A stretch of DNA of 64,000 nucleotides from Symbiodinium natans. Its lineage: Eukaryota > Sar > Dinophyceae > Suessiales > Symbiodiniaceae. Position 1 is the stretch's first letter; every line of letters starts with the position of its first letter. Under the pieces are notes generated by a model, which saw only the letters and a program-made list of their open reading frames with translations, did not search any database and was not told the DNA's origin. Of this stretch, positions 40,430 through 51,289 are shown piece after piece. The position numbers were made by a program, and so were the translations under genes. Location: the NCBI GenBank assembly GCA_905221605.1, contig CAJNDS010001624.1, positions 708,798 through 772,797 of the forward strand, given 5' to 3'.

Positions 40430-42155
40430 GAGTAGCGGACTTCCTCAGGTTAGTGGGCAGGTGTTCCAGGAGGTCTTGCAGGCATGGGCGGCGGCCGCCA
40501 AACACACGGATATGGAAGCGGCCGGGCTCGCACAGCAGCCTAGCCTGAATGCGTTCCTTGGAATTCGCTGCAGGGCTTACAAACGCTTGGGCAGCGCCAA
40601 TACCAAGAGTTTAAGCCAGAGTTGCCCCCTGCCCATTTTCTTAAGGCCATCAGGCTCGCCCTAGCAGCCTCGGTGGCCAATCAGAACATTGAGCACTTTT
40701 GGTCCGTCTATCTTGGAATGGCCCGACACCACTGCTCGGATGGCTGTTTTCCTTCGGCGTGTGCTGCCCTTGGAAAGCCTACTTGCCTTGCCCCGTATCG
40801 AAACCGCGGGTGTGAACAAGGTCCAAACCGGATGTGTACAGTGTCTCTTCCGGCACGGAACCTGTGTCTCCCGCATCGATGGAGGACCTGGCAGAGGAAG
40901 CGGACGAATCACGTTGAAGGGTCGTTCACAAAGCCCGGGCTTCTTGAGCAGGCGCAGGGCCAGCATTCGATAGCCCTCGGGCACCCGTTCAACCCGTTCA
41001 GCCCACAGTTCGTCCAGTTGATGGAAGGAACGTTGAGCACCAGCCATTGCCCGTAGTATTCATCGGTCATTCGACTCCGCGTGGTGGCAGAAACGAGCAC
41101 TCTGTGCGGGTCTCTACGCTGTCTCCCGTCCTTGCTACTCAGACGCAGGTATTCGAGGAAGCTGTTCTCGTCGTTTCGCCACGTGCAATTCATGTAGGCC
41201 TGGAGTTTACTCCGAGAGGATGCGGCGTGCCAAACGGTAGTCAGTCGCCTCCTCGTTCAGCCAGCTTTAGCAAACTGCTCTGAAAACTTGACGCTGTAAC
41301 TTGCGGCATATTGGAGCAGGAGCTCGCTCCCGTCCCCAATCTGAACGTCCATGTGGCGCCCAAAGCGCCAAAGACGTCGGGCATCCACACCCTGACATTT
41401 GCCTGCTTGGCGTTTGTGACTAACAAGCATCTTGAAGATAGGGGTGAAGTGGCCTTGACTGTTGATCTTGGTCACACAAAGAACACATTGCACCCGATGT
41501 GTACGCTCACTAATAGCAAATATGGGTGATGTCCGGTAAGTTTTAATCGTCCCGTATTCAACAATGAGAATGCTGGCGCTCAAAGATACCAAACGTGCCT
41601 TTAATTTGCAGAACGATAGATTCTTGAAGATTAAGAAGATAAGAATTGTAATTAGGGGATATGCTTCGCTTAATGCTCTGTTGCCCTGCTTTCTTGTCAA
41701 GCATGATGAAAACTGCAAGCGCTCTTCTTTCTCGTTGATCGATGTTCTGGTAAGTAAAGTGCTGTACTTCCTGCACTGTGCTTTGGCAAACTTCCTGTAG
41801 ATTAAAAGGGAATGTCCCCCAATCCATAGGCATCTCTGAAGGCACGTAGAACTCTTATCCTAACAAGAGTATTCGCAGTGTCAACAATTACCTTTAAACT
41901 ATTCTTATGTGGATCAAGTACACCTAGATACATCGACAATATCGGCATGGACATGAGCCAGACTGTCAATACCTTGCTTTTCCAACGTGCCGACATGGCA
42001 AGGTCCAAACCCATCGCTCTCAATGGTGGCAACAGAAGGGTTTGTGGCAAACAGGGCAGCAACTTCTTGAAAACGATGCTTGGCAGATGTGATGGCGATC
42101 CCATATAGTTCTTTGGCGATGCAAATTAGCCTGTGTTGGGCAAGCTGCATCAAAA
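40430..42155 (-). pseudogene. Decayed transposon-like ORF resembling Helitron/PIF1-type proteins of dinoflagellates
   Basis: Minus-strand segments in shifting frames read as one protein: about 41914-42153, 41802-42104, 41558-41845 (VQEVQHFTYQNIDQRERRAL), 41257-41480 (VQIGDGSELLLQYAASYSVK), 40909-41193 (TTRSRMTDEYYGQWLVLNVP) and 40661-41030 (ERVERVPEGYRMLALRLL). The DEYYGQWL/NVP and GDGSELLLQYAASYSVKFSEQF blocks resemble sequences I associate with large proteins annotated as PIF1-like helicases in Symbiodiniaceae, thought to come from Helitron-like elements; this is memory, not a search. At least three frame changes, with no good splice sites between them, point to a dead copy. Helitron ends were not found. 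Confidence 0.45.
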
Positions 42156-42159
42156 GGCA

Positions 42160-44570
42160 GAGCTTCAGCTCTCAAGGCTGCGCTCAATGATGCACAAGTC
42201 ACAAAGGTTCTTGCGGCCAAATTTAATCATCCAACCCCTGAGTGCACTTCAAACCAGTTAGTAAGAGGGAACTTGCAGAAGACGTAGCGTATCACAAATC
42301 ACGAATCAAGGGCTTCCTGACAAGTGTCACTGTTTATCCCAAGGAATACGGGTCCTCGGAATGTAAAGGCTCACAAAAAGACAGCGTGCATCGCCTCCGC
42401 GTGTAAAGATTGTGTGGATAGGCCAACGAAACTGGGCAAAAGGCCGAAGGAGCTTTTGCAAGTTAACCGTCACAGCCTACTCGCAGCCCGCAACCCAGGC
42501 CTTCTACACGTCACCAAGGTTCACCTACGCCCTTCAGCTTTCCGAAGGGGGGCACTACACAAATTAGGGACACAGAACCTTTACCTTCTGGCCGTTTTTC
42601 CGCCATGGGAGCGTTTTTGTGTGGATGCAATGTTGTTTGTTCTAGAGGTCTCCTTTGCTGTCGCCGCGGATGTCTCTATTGATTTTGCTGTTGCTGCCGA
42701 CGCAGACGCGCTCACTCACTCGCTCACTTGCTCACTCACTGACCGGCCCGTGTTCTTTTGTTGAGCACTTGGTGCGTTTTTTTGCAGTTGCTTGCGGGCT
42801 CAGGGCTCGGTGCGCCTTTTTCTACTGCGGCCGCGGGCCGCACAACAAAGCAAACAGGTTCTCTCCTATAAACCTTATAAACCTATCTAAACCCTTTCTC
42901 AACACTCTATCAACCCTATAATCCCTATAAACCCCTGAACCCCTCTGACTCTAAACCCCTCCCCTGTATAAGCCCTGTAAACCTGTGAACCATGTAAGCC
43001 TGTAAACCTTATAAACCGTATACGTTATACGGCCACCCAAACCCTTTAATTTCCCTGTCCCTCTCGCTCTTCCTCCCTCTCGCCCTCTCCCTTTCCCTCT
43101 CGCCCTCTCCCTCGCCCTCTCCCTCCTCGCCCTCTCCTCTCCCTCCTCGCCCTCTCCCTCCTCGCCCTCTCCCTCTCCTCTCTCCCTCTCCTCTCGCCCT
43201 CTCCCTCCCTCTCCCTCTCCTCCCCCTCCCTTTCCCTCTCGCTCTCCCTCTTTTTCACTCTCCTTTTCGCTCTCTTCGTAACGCGATATTCTAAAGTTTC
43301 CGGTGTCGTGGCGAGGTCTACCTTGGGGTTCTTCTCCAAATCCTTAAACCCCCAACCCTTAACCCAAGGCCATGTAGTCTAAGTGTTTCTAGCTGAAGTT
43401 CTTAGCTTATATCACGTATATCTGGAATGAAGGCACTTGGATGCTCATAATTTCGATTTGCAGTCAGGTGGCATGAACCTGAAACTCTCCCTTCTCCCTT
43501 TGTCCCCACCCACGACTTCCCAACCCCCTCCTTCAGGTTTTCAACCAGCCACCCAACCCACTTGCTGTTGATCTACGTGGACACTTTTGATCGCATTTCC
43601 GTTTTGTTGTGGGTTTCGCCAATGTCCTCAAGGTAAGTTTATCCGTGCGGTTTGGAGCTGGGAGCTCGACATTCGCAACTTCCTCTGTTTGTCTGGAATC
43701 GCAAAGTTGATTGCTATGGACTTCCTGAACCTACCGTTGGGCTGTCCTTTTCTGTTGCGGGCACTCCATCTGTTATTGGTTCCGCGTTGTTGTCACCGGC
43801 ATTCCTTTTCTTCTCTTTCCCAGTATCCTTATGTGCGTATATGTCTGTCGGGCAAACGATTCGGTCCAACACATGAGCGCGCGATGACAAAACCGTGTCT
43901 GATTGGGAACCCAAGAGAGACTAGACAACACATGTTGGTATTTTCGAAACTGAGCAGTTGCAAGGGAGCTGTTCCCACATGTGCTTATGACGTCGTCGAA
44001 CAACCCTGTCTCTGAGGAAAGTGAGTGGGGGCGCGGGCGCATCACCAATGAGGTTGTGCTGTCGTTGTGTAAATGGAGCGATCCGCAAAAAGATGCCTGT
44101 CTGCAGAATTCGAAACATGTGCAGACCATTCGACATTACACCATTGAACATGGCCAGGAGCGCAAGATGCAGAGTTCAGGTTGGCGAGCTCTGCGTTTAT
44201 GAGTTGTAGCATCATGACGCAGATGCGTGAGCAGGCTTGTCTGCTGCACAACATACTCATTACAATCACATCAGCTTTTTTCACGGCATGCCGTTCCTAT
44301 AGAATTGGATCATGATACAGTTTTGACTCATTTGACTCATTGGGTTCGTTAGACTTATTTGACAAATTTGACAGGTAGGTTCGGACAGCTTTTCGGATGC
44401 GTCATGGGTCAAGTGCCAATCTGGTCGAAGCCATTTCCCATCAAACAGATGCTGAGTTGAAGCAGTCATATGCATTTTTGGCCAACGTTTCCCAAACAAT
44501 AGTCCTTAGGTGTGACCTGGTGATGTGGACATGCTCTGCCAGTGTAGTGCTTGTGAAGGGTTCGGCTGAA
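42160..44570. other. Intergenic, repeat-rich; polypyrimidine and telomere-like blocks
   Basis: No gene is supported. About 42865-43040 holds many AAACCCT/AACCCCT/TAAACC variants. About 43047-43275 is an almost pure CT tract (CTCTCCCTCGCC units). About 43340-43375 has another short CCCAACCCTTAACCC block. The remaining sequence leads up to the kinase gene. Confidence 0.6.
43047..43275. repeat. Polypyrimidine (CCCTCT)n tract
   Basis: About 230 bp of CT-only sequence on the plus strand in units such as CCCTCTCC and CCTCGCCCTCT. The Glu/Arg-rich minus frame across it is an artefact. Confidence 0.95.
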
Positions 44571-44574
44571 TGTG

Positions 44575-45474
44575 ATGGGACATTCAGACACGAGGTGCTC
44601 GTACAAGCGGGTTCAAATTGTTGGAAGGGGAAGCTTTGGATGCGGTTGGTTGGTGCGAGATAGACGCGGAGATCAATGCATTCTGAGACAGATCGACGTG
44701 TCCAAGATGCCAGAAAAAGTTAAGCAAGAGGCTGCAAATGAAGTAAAGATCCTCAGCAGACTCCGGCATCCTTTTATCATCAACTACCGCGAATGTTTTG
44801 TGGAAGATGGTTTGCTTTGCGTTGTTACCGACTTTGCTGAAAGTGGTGACTTGCATGAGCGCATTGGGAAGCAGCGGTCAGACAAGCAGCTGTTCGCGGA
44901 GGCAATGGTTTTGCGATGGTTTACCCAGATTGCTTTAGCACTGAAGCACATTCATGATCGTCGCATTCTTCACCGTGATCTCAAGACGCAGAACATCTTC
45001 TTGACGGGTCCAGGCGATGGTGTCGTGAAAGTGGGTGACTTTGGCATTGCTCGTGTCTTGCAGCACACTCAAGACTGTGCAAGGACAGCTATTGGAACTC
45101 CGTATTACCTTTCACCAGAGGTATGCCAAGAGAAGCCGTACAGTTACAAGTCAGACATTTGGTCGTTGGGCTGCATCCTGTATGAACTCGCAAGTCTTCG
45201 TCACGCTTTTGATGCAGATTCGATGCGCGGACTTGTTTTCAAGATTCTCCGGGGCATACCGCCTGATGTTCCAACAGCATTCTCCGCTGAGCTTCGGCAG
45301 ATTGTATCGGACATGTTGCAAAAGGATCCACAGTCCCGCCCATCAGTGGATGAGCTTTTGAAGATACCGCTGGTGCGTTGCATGATTCGACACCTGCTTG
45401 CCGACTTGGAATCCCAGCAAGGACGGAACATGACTGAAGCGACACTCAGATGTTTGGCATGCTGGGTTTCTTGA
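44575..45474 (+). CDS. NIMA-related (NEK-type) protein kinase, single exon
   Basis: Ser/Thr kinase of the NEK group, whose members act in cell cycle and cilia or flagella; the exact role cannot be told. The ATG at 44575 gives 299 residues, nearly all kinase domain. Visible features: glycine loop GRGSFG (17-22), alpha-C Glu in NEV (about 56), HRDLKTQN (133-140), DFG (155-157), GTPYYLSPE activation segment and DIWSLGC. The beta-3 Lys that binds ATP phosphates in active kinases is Arg here (residue 38, in CILRQID; codon AGA). A GTG lies just before the ATG and is not needed. The frame closes with TGA right after the C-lobe. NEK proteins often have long tails; possible further exons start at about 45507 and 45605 after AG acceptors, unproven. 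The lack of introns contrasts with the minus-strand genes and could mean retroposition. Confidence 0.93.
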   Translation: MGHSDTRCSYKRVQIVGRGSFGCGWLVRDRRGDQCILRQIDVSKMPEKVKQEAANEVKILSRLRHPFIINYRECFVEDGLLCVVTDFAESGDLHERIGKQRSDKQLFAEAMVLRWFTQIALALKHIHDRRILHRDLKTQNIFLTGPGDGVVKVGDFGIARVLQHTQDCARTAIGTPYYLSPEVCQEKPYSYKSDIWSLGCILYELASLRHAFDADSMRGLVFKILRGIPPDVPTAFSAELRQIVSDMLQKDPQSRPSVDELLKIPLVRCMIRHLLADLESQQGRNMTEATLRCLACWVS

Positions 45475-48400
45475 TATTTCTTGTGGCTTTCGTTTCTCTC
45501 ATCAGGGCGGTCGGCTGAAGTTCCACCGAGTTCGAAGGCAGGTGCTCACTGAACAGAAGTAGTGCAGTGACTCGGCTAGATGGCCATGAGCTTCATGTCT
45601 GCAGGTGTCGTCTCAGTCCAGGCGAAGCAGGCCTCCCGGGTCAGCATCCAAGCCAGAGCAATCAGCTCACGATTGTTGGCAACGCCTCAGCTAACCAAGG
45701 GAAGACCAAGCGTGTGTCGACAAACCAAAGCTAAGCAACCTGGTAGCCAAGTGACCAGGTATGATTCCTGTTGCTGTGCTGTGTGCTGGTTTCTTCTGAT
45801 TTCATCTGCGTTCCCCGATCATCGGAAGTGCCACGGATCTTAGGAGTGGCATCTGAGTCTCCGAGTCGCTTGCACCGGTCCGACTGGAACGGAGTTCATG
45901 CGGGAAGTTCGAAGGGCTTGGCACTAAGTTGAATCCAGAGGCTGCTGTATCACGCTTTGCACGGTTTGGCCCACGAGGTAGGATGCTGAGCTGCCCGAGC
46001 CAGAAGAATGCCGATAAGATTGGCGAGTTTCCTGTGGCTCGACATGATGTACAGTCAGTCACGTCTTGTTTGATCATGATGGAGTTGATTGGTCCGGCAC
46101 TGTAAGAAGTGTTGTGGTGTGGCAGTATGTCCACAGCGCGCTTGGCTTGTTTATTTTGGTGGCCACGTGTGTGGTCCAAGGGAATAGTTTAGTACGTTTA
46201 GCAATGTCCTTTCCTTGATCACCGGCACAAAGGGTGGAGCAAGGACATGCTGGACAGGTCGTGCAATGCAAAGGGCGGCGATGTCTGAAACGTATGTGCA
46301 ACCTGGTGCTTGACATAAGGCGTGTCGTGTAGGCATCTGATATGGGCGTCACACTGCAGCTCACTTCTATGTGACCTAATTTGGTCCAGTTTGGCACAGT
46401 TATCTTATGACATGTGGGCGTCTCAGTCTTTTGTTGCATTGGAACAAGTTCTTATATGCTTGCTGAATTCCTGCGGGGCCTTAGATGACAGCGTTACTCG
46501 ATTGCCAACCACTGTAAGAGACGGCATCCCTCCGAGGGAAGCAAGGCTTACACATGCGGAACATCACTCTCTCTGACATAGCACAGGGAGCGCTTCTATT
46601 TCAGCCTTCTAGGTTCTCACACGAAGCCTGCTATTGCCTCCAAAGATCCGCGCGAGAGGCCGTTTCCCTCAGGCTCTCGCCCGAAGCTGCACTTCCATCA
46701 AACATCTAGTTCCGGAGAGCCTGCGTAGAGCCGTGCATTGATCGTCCAAGTTGGAGTTGCAATTGTTTGTGCGAGGGTGGGTGTCTAGATTGGGTTTGAA
46801 ACTGCGTTGTCGTCCGATATCCTGTGGAAGACGCACCGATGTTTTCGAGACACGCGAAATCCGATGTCCAATATCCTGGCTTTGTGAACGTGTTTTCGTT
46901 GCGAAAGCACTTCTTGCATTGGAGCTTTCTACATGGCAGGTTCGTTAATGCATCGCCTGCAACTGTTATTGCTCATCGTGCCGAAAACGCTAGTAAATTC
47001 CAGGTTTTGGGCATGAACACTTGTGACAGCGGGTCTTGTTCCACATCCTTGTGCAGAACGTTGCGCAGGGAGGTAAAAATGCTGTGAATTCCGGTGCTTG
47101 GTCACGTTCGACAAAGGAGTGAATGCTCATGACAGCGTGCCCCCGCCCTCGCCCCCCACAAGAGCCCGAGGTTCGTAATCAGTGACATCAGAAACCTGGG
47201 GCGGGACATGCGGGACCATGCGGACAGGATGCAGAACTGGATGGAAGTCAGTTTGAGTACACCAAGCACACCTCACGTGATCTCCAGAAGCCATCTCTGG
47301 CATCCGTCCGTTTTGCTTGGGCATGTCGAGGGGGATCGAAAATTCATAAAACAAAGCCTTCCAAGGACAGATTGGTGCACGATGAGAAGCGCAGATGGTA
47401 CAGTCAAGGTGCGTGGCCATGCGCCTGTCGTGCTTCAGTCTTCCTGAATGGTTGGAGATTGGTTGAATAGAGGAGTCTCTTTCGTCTGCGTCTGTGCTTT
47501 TCGAGCGTGGTCGATGCCGATTTTTGGGTAAGCAGAGTTTGAGAGCCCCAGCTGTCGTGGCTTTCGTGACTCTCCTGCATCACTTGCAATCAGTTTTTCT
47601 GCATCCTGCAGGATGGGAAAAGGCACAGCCTTCAGCAGTGACGAAGATGGCGGTATCACGATCTCTGCAGTCTCTTCGAGGCATTAGATTCAGGTGGAGA
47701 GTCGGTTTACACATCAGTATTTGTCGGAGTGATACTGCGACAGACTATGCGCCTCTCAGGCCATCAAGTTTCATCACGCCCACCAACAAGGCCTGTGGCT
47801 ACTAGAAAGTGAAAATGCTGCACAACGCTGACCTCTCGTCGTCCAAAACACCCGGCACTTTCAAGCGCACATATGAAAGCGAACCCAAATGCGACGCCCG
47901 TTGACATAAAATAGTTTTGACACGCGCGAAGCGCGGCTGCCCAAAATGACGACAATCGTTTGGTGGTGGGGACAAACCAGTTGTGTGGCTTGCACTAGGA
48001 CAAGGCAGCTTGACAGATCTCCTTTTACATGGATCAAGCCAATTTCGTCAGCATTTCTGTGAACCGGAGAATTTCCAGATACTTCCTGTCGGGCGCATGG
48101 GGCAATGTGGCTGGCCGGCAACATGAGTCAGAAACAGGCATTTTTCTTGTGCAAACGAGAAGCTGGGAATTTGGAGCGGAAAACATGTTGAATGTTGTCG
48201 AACCCATCTGCATGAATCCAGGGGCGTGAATCCTGGGGGTGTGTTAGGATAACACTATTGCGTCAAATATTTTGAAGATCGTACACCGTTGGCCATCATG
48301 TTGATGGAGACCTTGTCAGGATCTTGCAGTGAGTCCTTGCGAGGATGAAGGCCTTTTGTTGCTTCTTTTGCTATCATGTGGCTTTGTGCTTCGCTTATCT

Positions 48401-49700
48401 TTGAGTGCATGTGAGCCTGGATTCTGCAGGCCAGTGGTAGCATTCCGATCGTCAGGCTGCAAGTTGTCAGACCTTGTGCACCCAGACGGTGGAACTCTCA
48501 ATTTGCAAGGCCCTTACCACCAGGGTGCGGGAATTTTTGCCCCAAATCTCGAGCAGTCCATGTTGAATGGATAAGAAGCCTTGCGGGACACATTGGATTT
48601 CAGGCATGTTGGCAAGATGGACTCCTTGGCATATCGCATCGAGGCGACAGCTTCACACTCTGACATGACATTGACATTCTTCACGTCATTGCAAAGCGCA
48701 AGGCTTTGCGCCATTTCCTTGAGAGGGAGTTGGGCCTGGTGGAGTTTGCGGCGGCATGCAGTCACCTTACCCAAGGTTTGGCCCCTTAGGATTAGGGCTT
48801 CCTGTATTGTGAGTCCATGCCGGCACCCAGATGTAATCTATAAAGTCTGCGAGGTGCCACGTTAGCTGATGCTGGTGTGATCGTGAGCAAGGTTGCAGGG
48901 CCGACCAACTCAATCCATGTGACAGTTTCCACACGCCCCTGCAAGGACCGTTGCAGTCGCAGCGATCCGGCCTTTTCATTCTCGAAGCAGGCGCACCACG
49001 ATGCATCATTGCAGTGTTTGAAGCCTTGTGCTCAGCACCCAGGGCCCAGGGAAACCAAGGAAGCGAACCCCAACAAATCTGCAAGATTGCAGCAAGTGGT
49101 GATTCTGGAAACAAGCTTCACGACCCTGAGATGAAGTTGGTTGCAGTTGAGAGGTGTCTTCTAGGGTTGGAGGTTTCAAGGTGGCGGTGGCATCAGAGAA
49201 AAGTTCAGGTTTGACGGCTGCTGTACCTCCATGGTTCCCTTTCTGTCGCTTAGCTTTCGTTGGCCTGGACTCGCGTTCACCCATGTGAAAACCCCAACTG
49301 GCAGATGAATTTGACTTCCGTGCCTTCCAGCAACTGCAGCAGCGAACTGTGTTTGTTTCCCAATGTCTGAGCATGAAGTTTCCACCTCTTACTGTAGCAA
49401 ACATGCCAAGCTTCGGTCAGGTGCCATGTGCGGCTTAAGCCGGAGGGATCCGGGAGGGATCGGGAGGGATTCGGAGGGCGTATGACATGCCTGAAGCTTC
49501 TCACACTGGCATTTCTCGAGTCGACTCGAACCTTGCAGCAAGTTGCTTCTGAGTTTCTCTTTGCTCGTCCTTGTCGCTTCGAGAGGTGAGTTTTTCGCGA
49601 CTTGGATTTAGCTGTTGGGACACCAACGATTCAGTATGCTGTGTCTTTGTGCCTACTGCTGTTCTAGGTTCTTTCAATTCTTTCCTGTTTGTTGTCCCAA
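45475..49700. other. No resolved gene
   Basis: Possible NEK tail exons may lie at about 45507-45560 and 45605-45770 (Ser/Arg/Pro-rich). A plus-strand ATG frame at about 47612-47686 reads MGKGTAFSSDEDGG and might be an exon, unidentified. The rest has only short open frames. Confidence 0.25.
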
Positions 49701-49759
49701 AGCATTCACGGCAATCCCAACCTTTGAGCATGTGCTCCCCTGTGCGGCTCTCCTCCTCC

Positions 49760-50040
49760 TCTCCTCCCATCCTCTCCTACTCCTCCTCTCCTGCTCCTTG
49801 ACGGGCTTACTGACAAATCCATGCAGATCTGGATTCTTGCGCCGTGTTTCTTCCGCTGCGCGCTGCCAGCAATCATCATGACCTCGAGGACAGCCTGCAG
49901 CAATCTACGAATTGCTGTTTTTCTCGCTTCATCTTGTTTAGCGCCTTGCGCTAAATTTCTACGGAAGCTTGCGCAGTCAAGCCACAGGTGCACACTGACA
50001 CTTCCGTAATCATTGTCTCCGGAGCCGAGGGGGAAGTTGC
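49760..50040 (-). CDS. Unrecognised coding-like exon
   Basis: The minus strand has an open stretch with plausible composition (AQGAKQDEARKTAIRRLLQA, then VLEVMMIAGSAQRKKHGARI). No family is recognised and no partner exons were found. Confidence 0.25.
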
Positions 50041-50698
50041 GGGTGTAGGCCACGGCAATAGCCCCGCAGGTCGTCTTTCCCTTCCCTTCCTTCCCTGCAA
50101 TCATTCGGCAGCTCAGAAGAGCCACTCAAGAAGGCCAACATAAATGTCCAGGCACAGTAAAAAGCAGTGGCTGCACCGGCTTCAAATGGATGAGCATGAC
50201 ATATTTGATGAAGCCTCTGCATATTCCATAAGCCACTACATGTTCAGGAGGAGGGGCAACTGCACAACATGGATATGTGTCAATATGGTTGGTTTTGAAT
50301 TGGTTTTGATTGTACAATGTACAACATGTTGCCAACGTTGTCTGTGCTTTTGGGAGGCTATGAAGTACATGTCGGCCTCCGAGTGCTCTTCAAAACAGCG
50401 AGTGCGTTGAGTGCGTTGAATGCATGAACATCAGACTTGGTAGATGCGTTTTTCGCTGGTAGTCCTTGTCTGTGCTGACCCAAACTGAGGCTTAAGCGGA
50501 GTCACGCATTGGAATGGTTAGTGTGATAGTGTGTCCGAGTCCTTGTTTTGCAGCCCGAGACTAAGGCCCCTGGTCAAGCAGCTCCTTGCGTTCGAAGATG
50601 AATTCTACGGCTTGCACCATCCGGCACGATTTCTCCTTTTGAAAAGGAACTGTTCGAAGGTTGACCTCTCACGCACTTGTAGTGCCTGCTGCGATCCT

Positions 50699-50901
50699 AG
50701 CGCGATCCAGAATCTGGACGCGATTCAGGAAACCAGGATTCAGGAAACCAGCCCCGCGATTCAGGAAACCAGGATCTAGGAAACTACGCGATTCAGGAAA
50801 CTGAAAACGTGCGATTCAGGAAACTGCGATTCAGGAAACCACGCGATTCAGGAAACCAGGAAACTGCGCGATTCAGGAAACTGAAAACGCGCGATTCAGG
50901 G
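50699..50901. repeat. Left arm of inverted repeat: GATTCAGGAAAC array
   Basis: About ten copies of GATTCAGGAAAC, often preceded by CGC and followed by CAGG or TGAAAACG, in irregular tandem order. The reverse complement of this motif fills the block at 51006-51285. Confidence 0.9.
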
Positions 50902-50988
50902 AGGGGGGGGGGTTAGGTGGGGTGGGGGGGTAGGGAGGGTAGGGGGGGTAGGGGGGGTAGGGGCGTGGGGGGGGATGGGGGGGATGAC
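50902..50988. repeat. G-rich core, GGGGGGTAGG units
   Basis: Nearly all G with T and A interruptions, including several GTAGGGGG units. It lies between the two inverted arms and has enough G-runs to form G-quadruplexes. Confidence 0.9.
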
Positions 50989-51005
50989 AACGTTCGTGTC
51001 TGAAC

Positions 51006-51285
51006 TATCTGGTTTCCGAATCCGTGCTTGAGTTTCCTGAATCAGCTGGTTTCCCGAATCCTGGTTTCCCGAATCCGCGCTTTCAATTTCCGAATCCGCA
51101 CTTTGAAGTTTCCCGAACCCCCTGTTTCTGAATCCGCGTTTTCCAGTTTCCTGAAAAAGCGGGCTTCCCGAATCCTGGTTCCCGAATCAGCGCTCTTAGT
51201 TCACCGAATCAGGTTTTTCAGTTTCCGAATCAGGTTTTTCCAGTTTCCAAATCCGCGCGTTTTTAGTTTCCGAATCCGCTGCTGA
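51006..51285. repeat. Right arm of inverted repeat: GTTTCCCGAATC array
   Basis: About ten diverged copies of GTTTCC(C/T)GAATC with CTGG, GCG or TTTTCA spacers, the reverse complement of the left arm. It is more diverged than the left arm. Confidence 0.88.
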
Positions 51286-51289
51286 CCTG

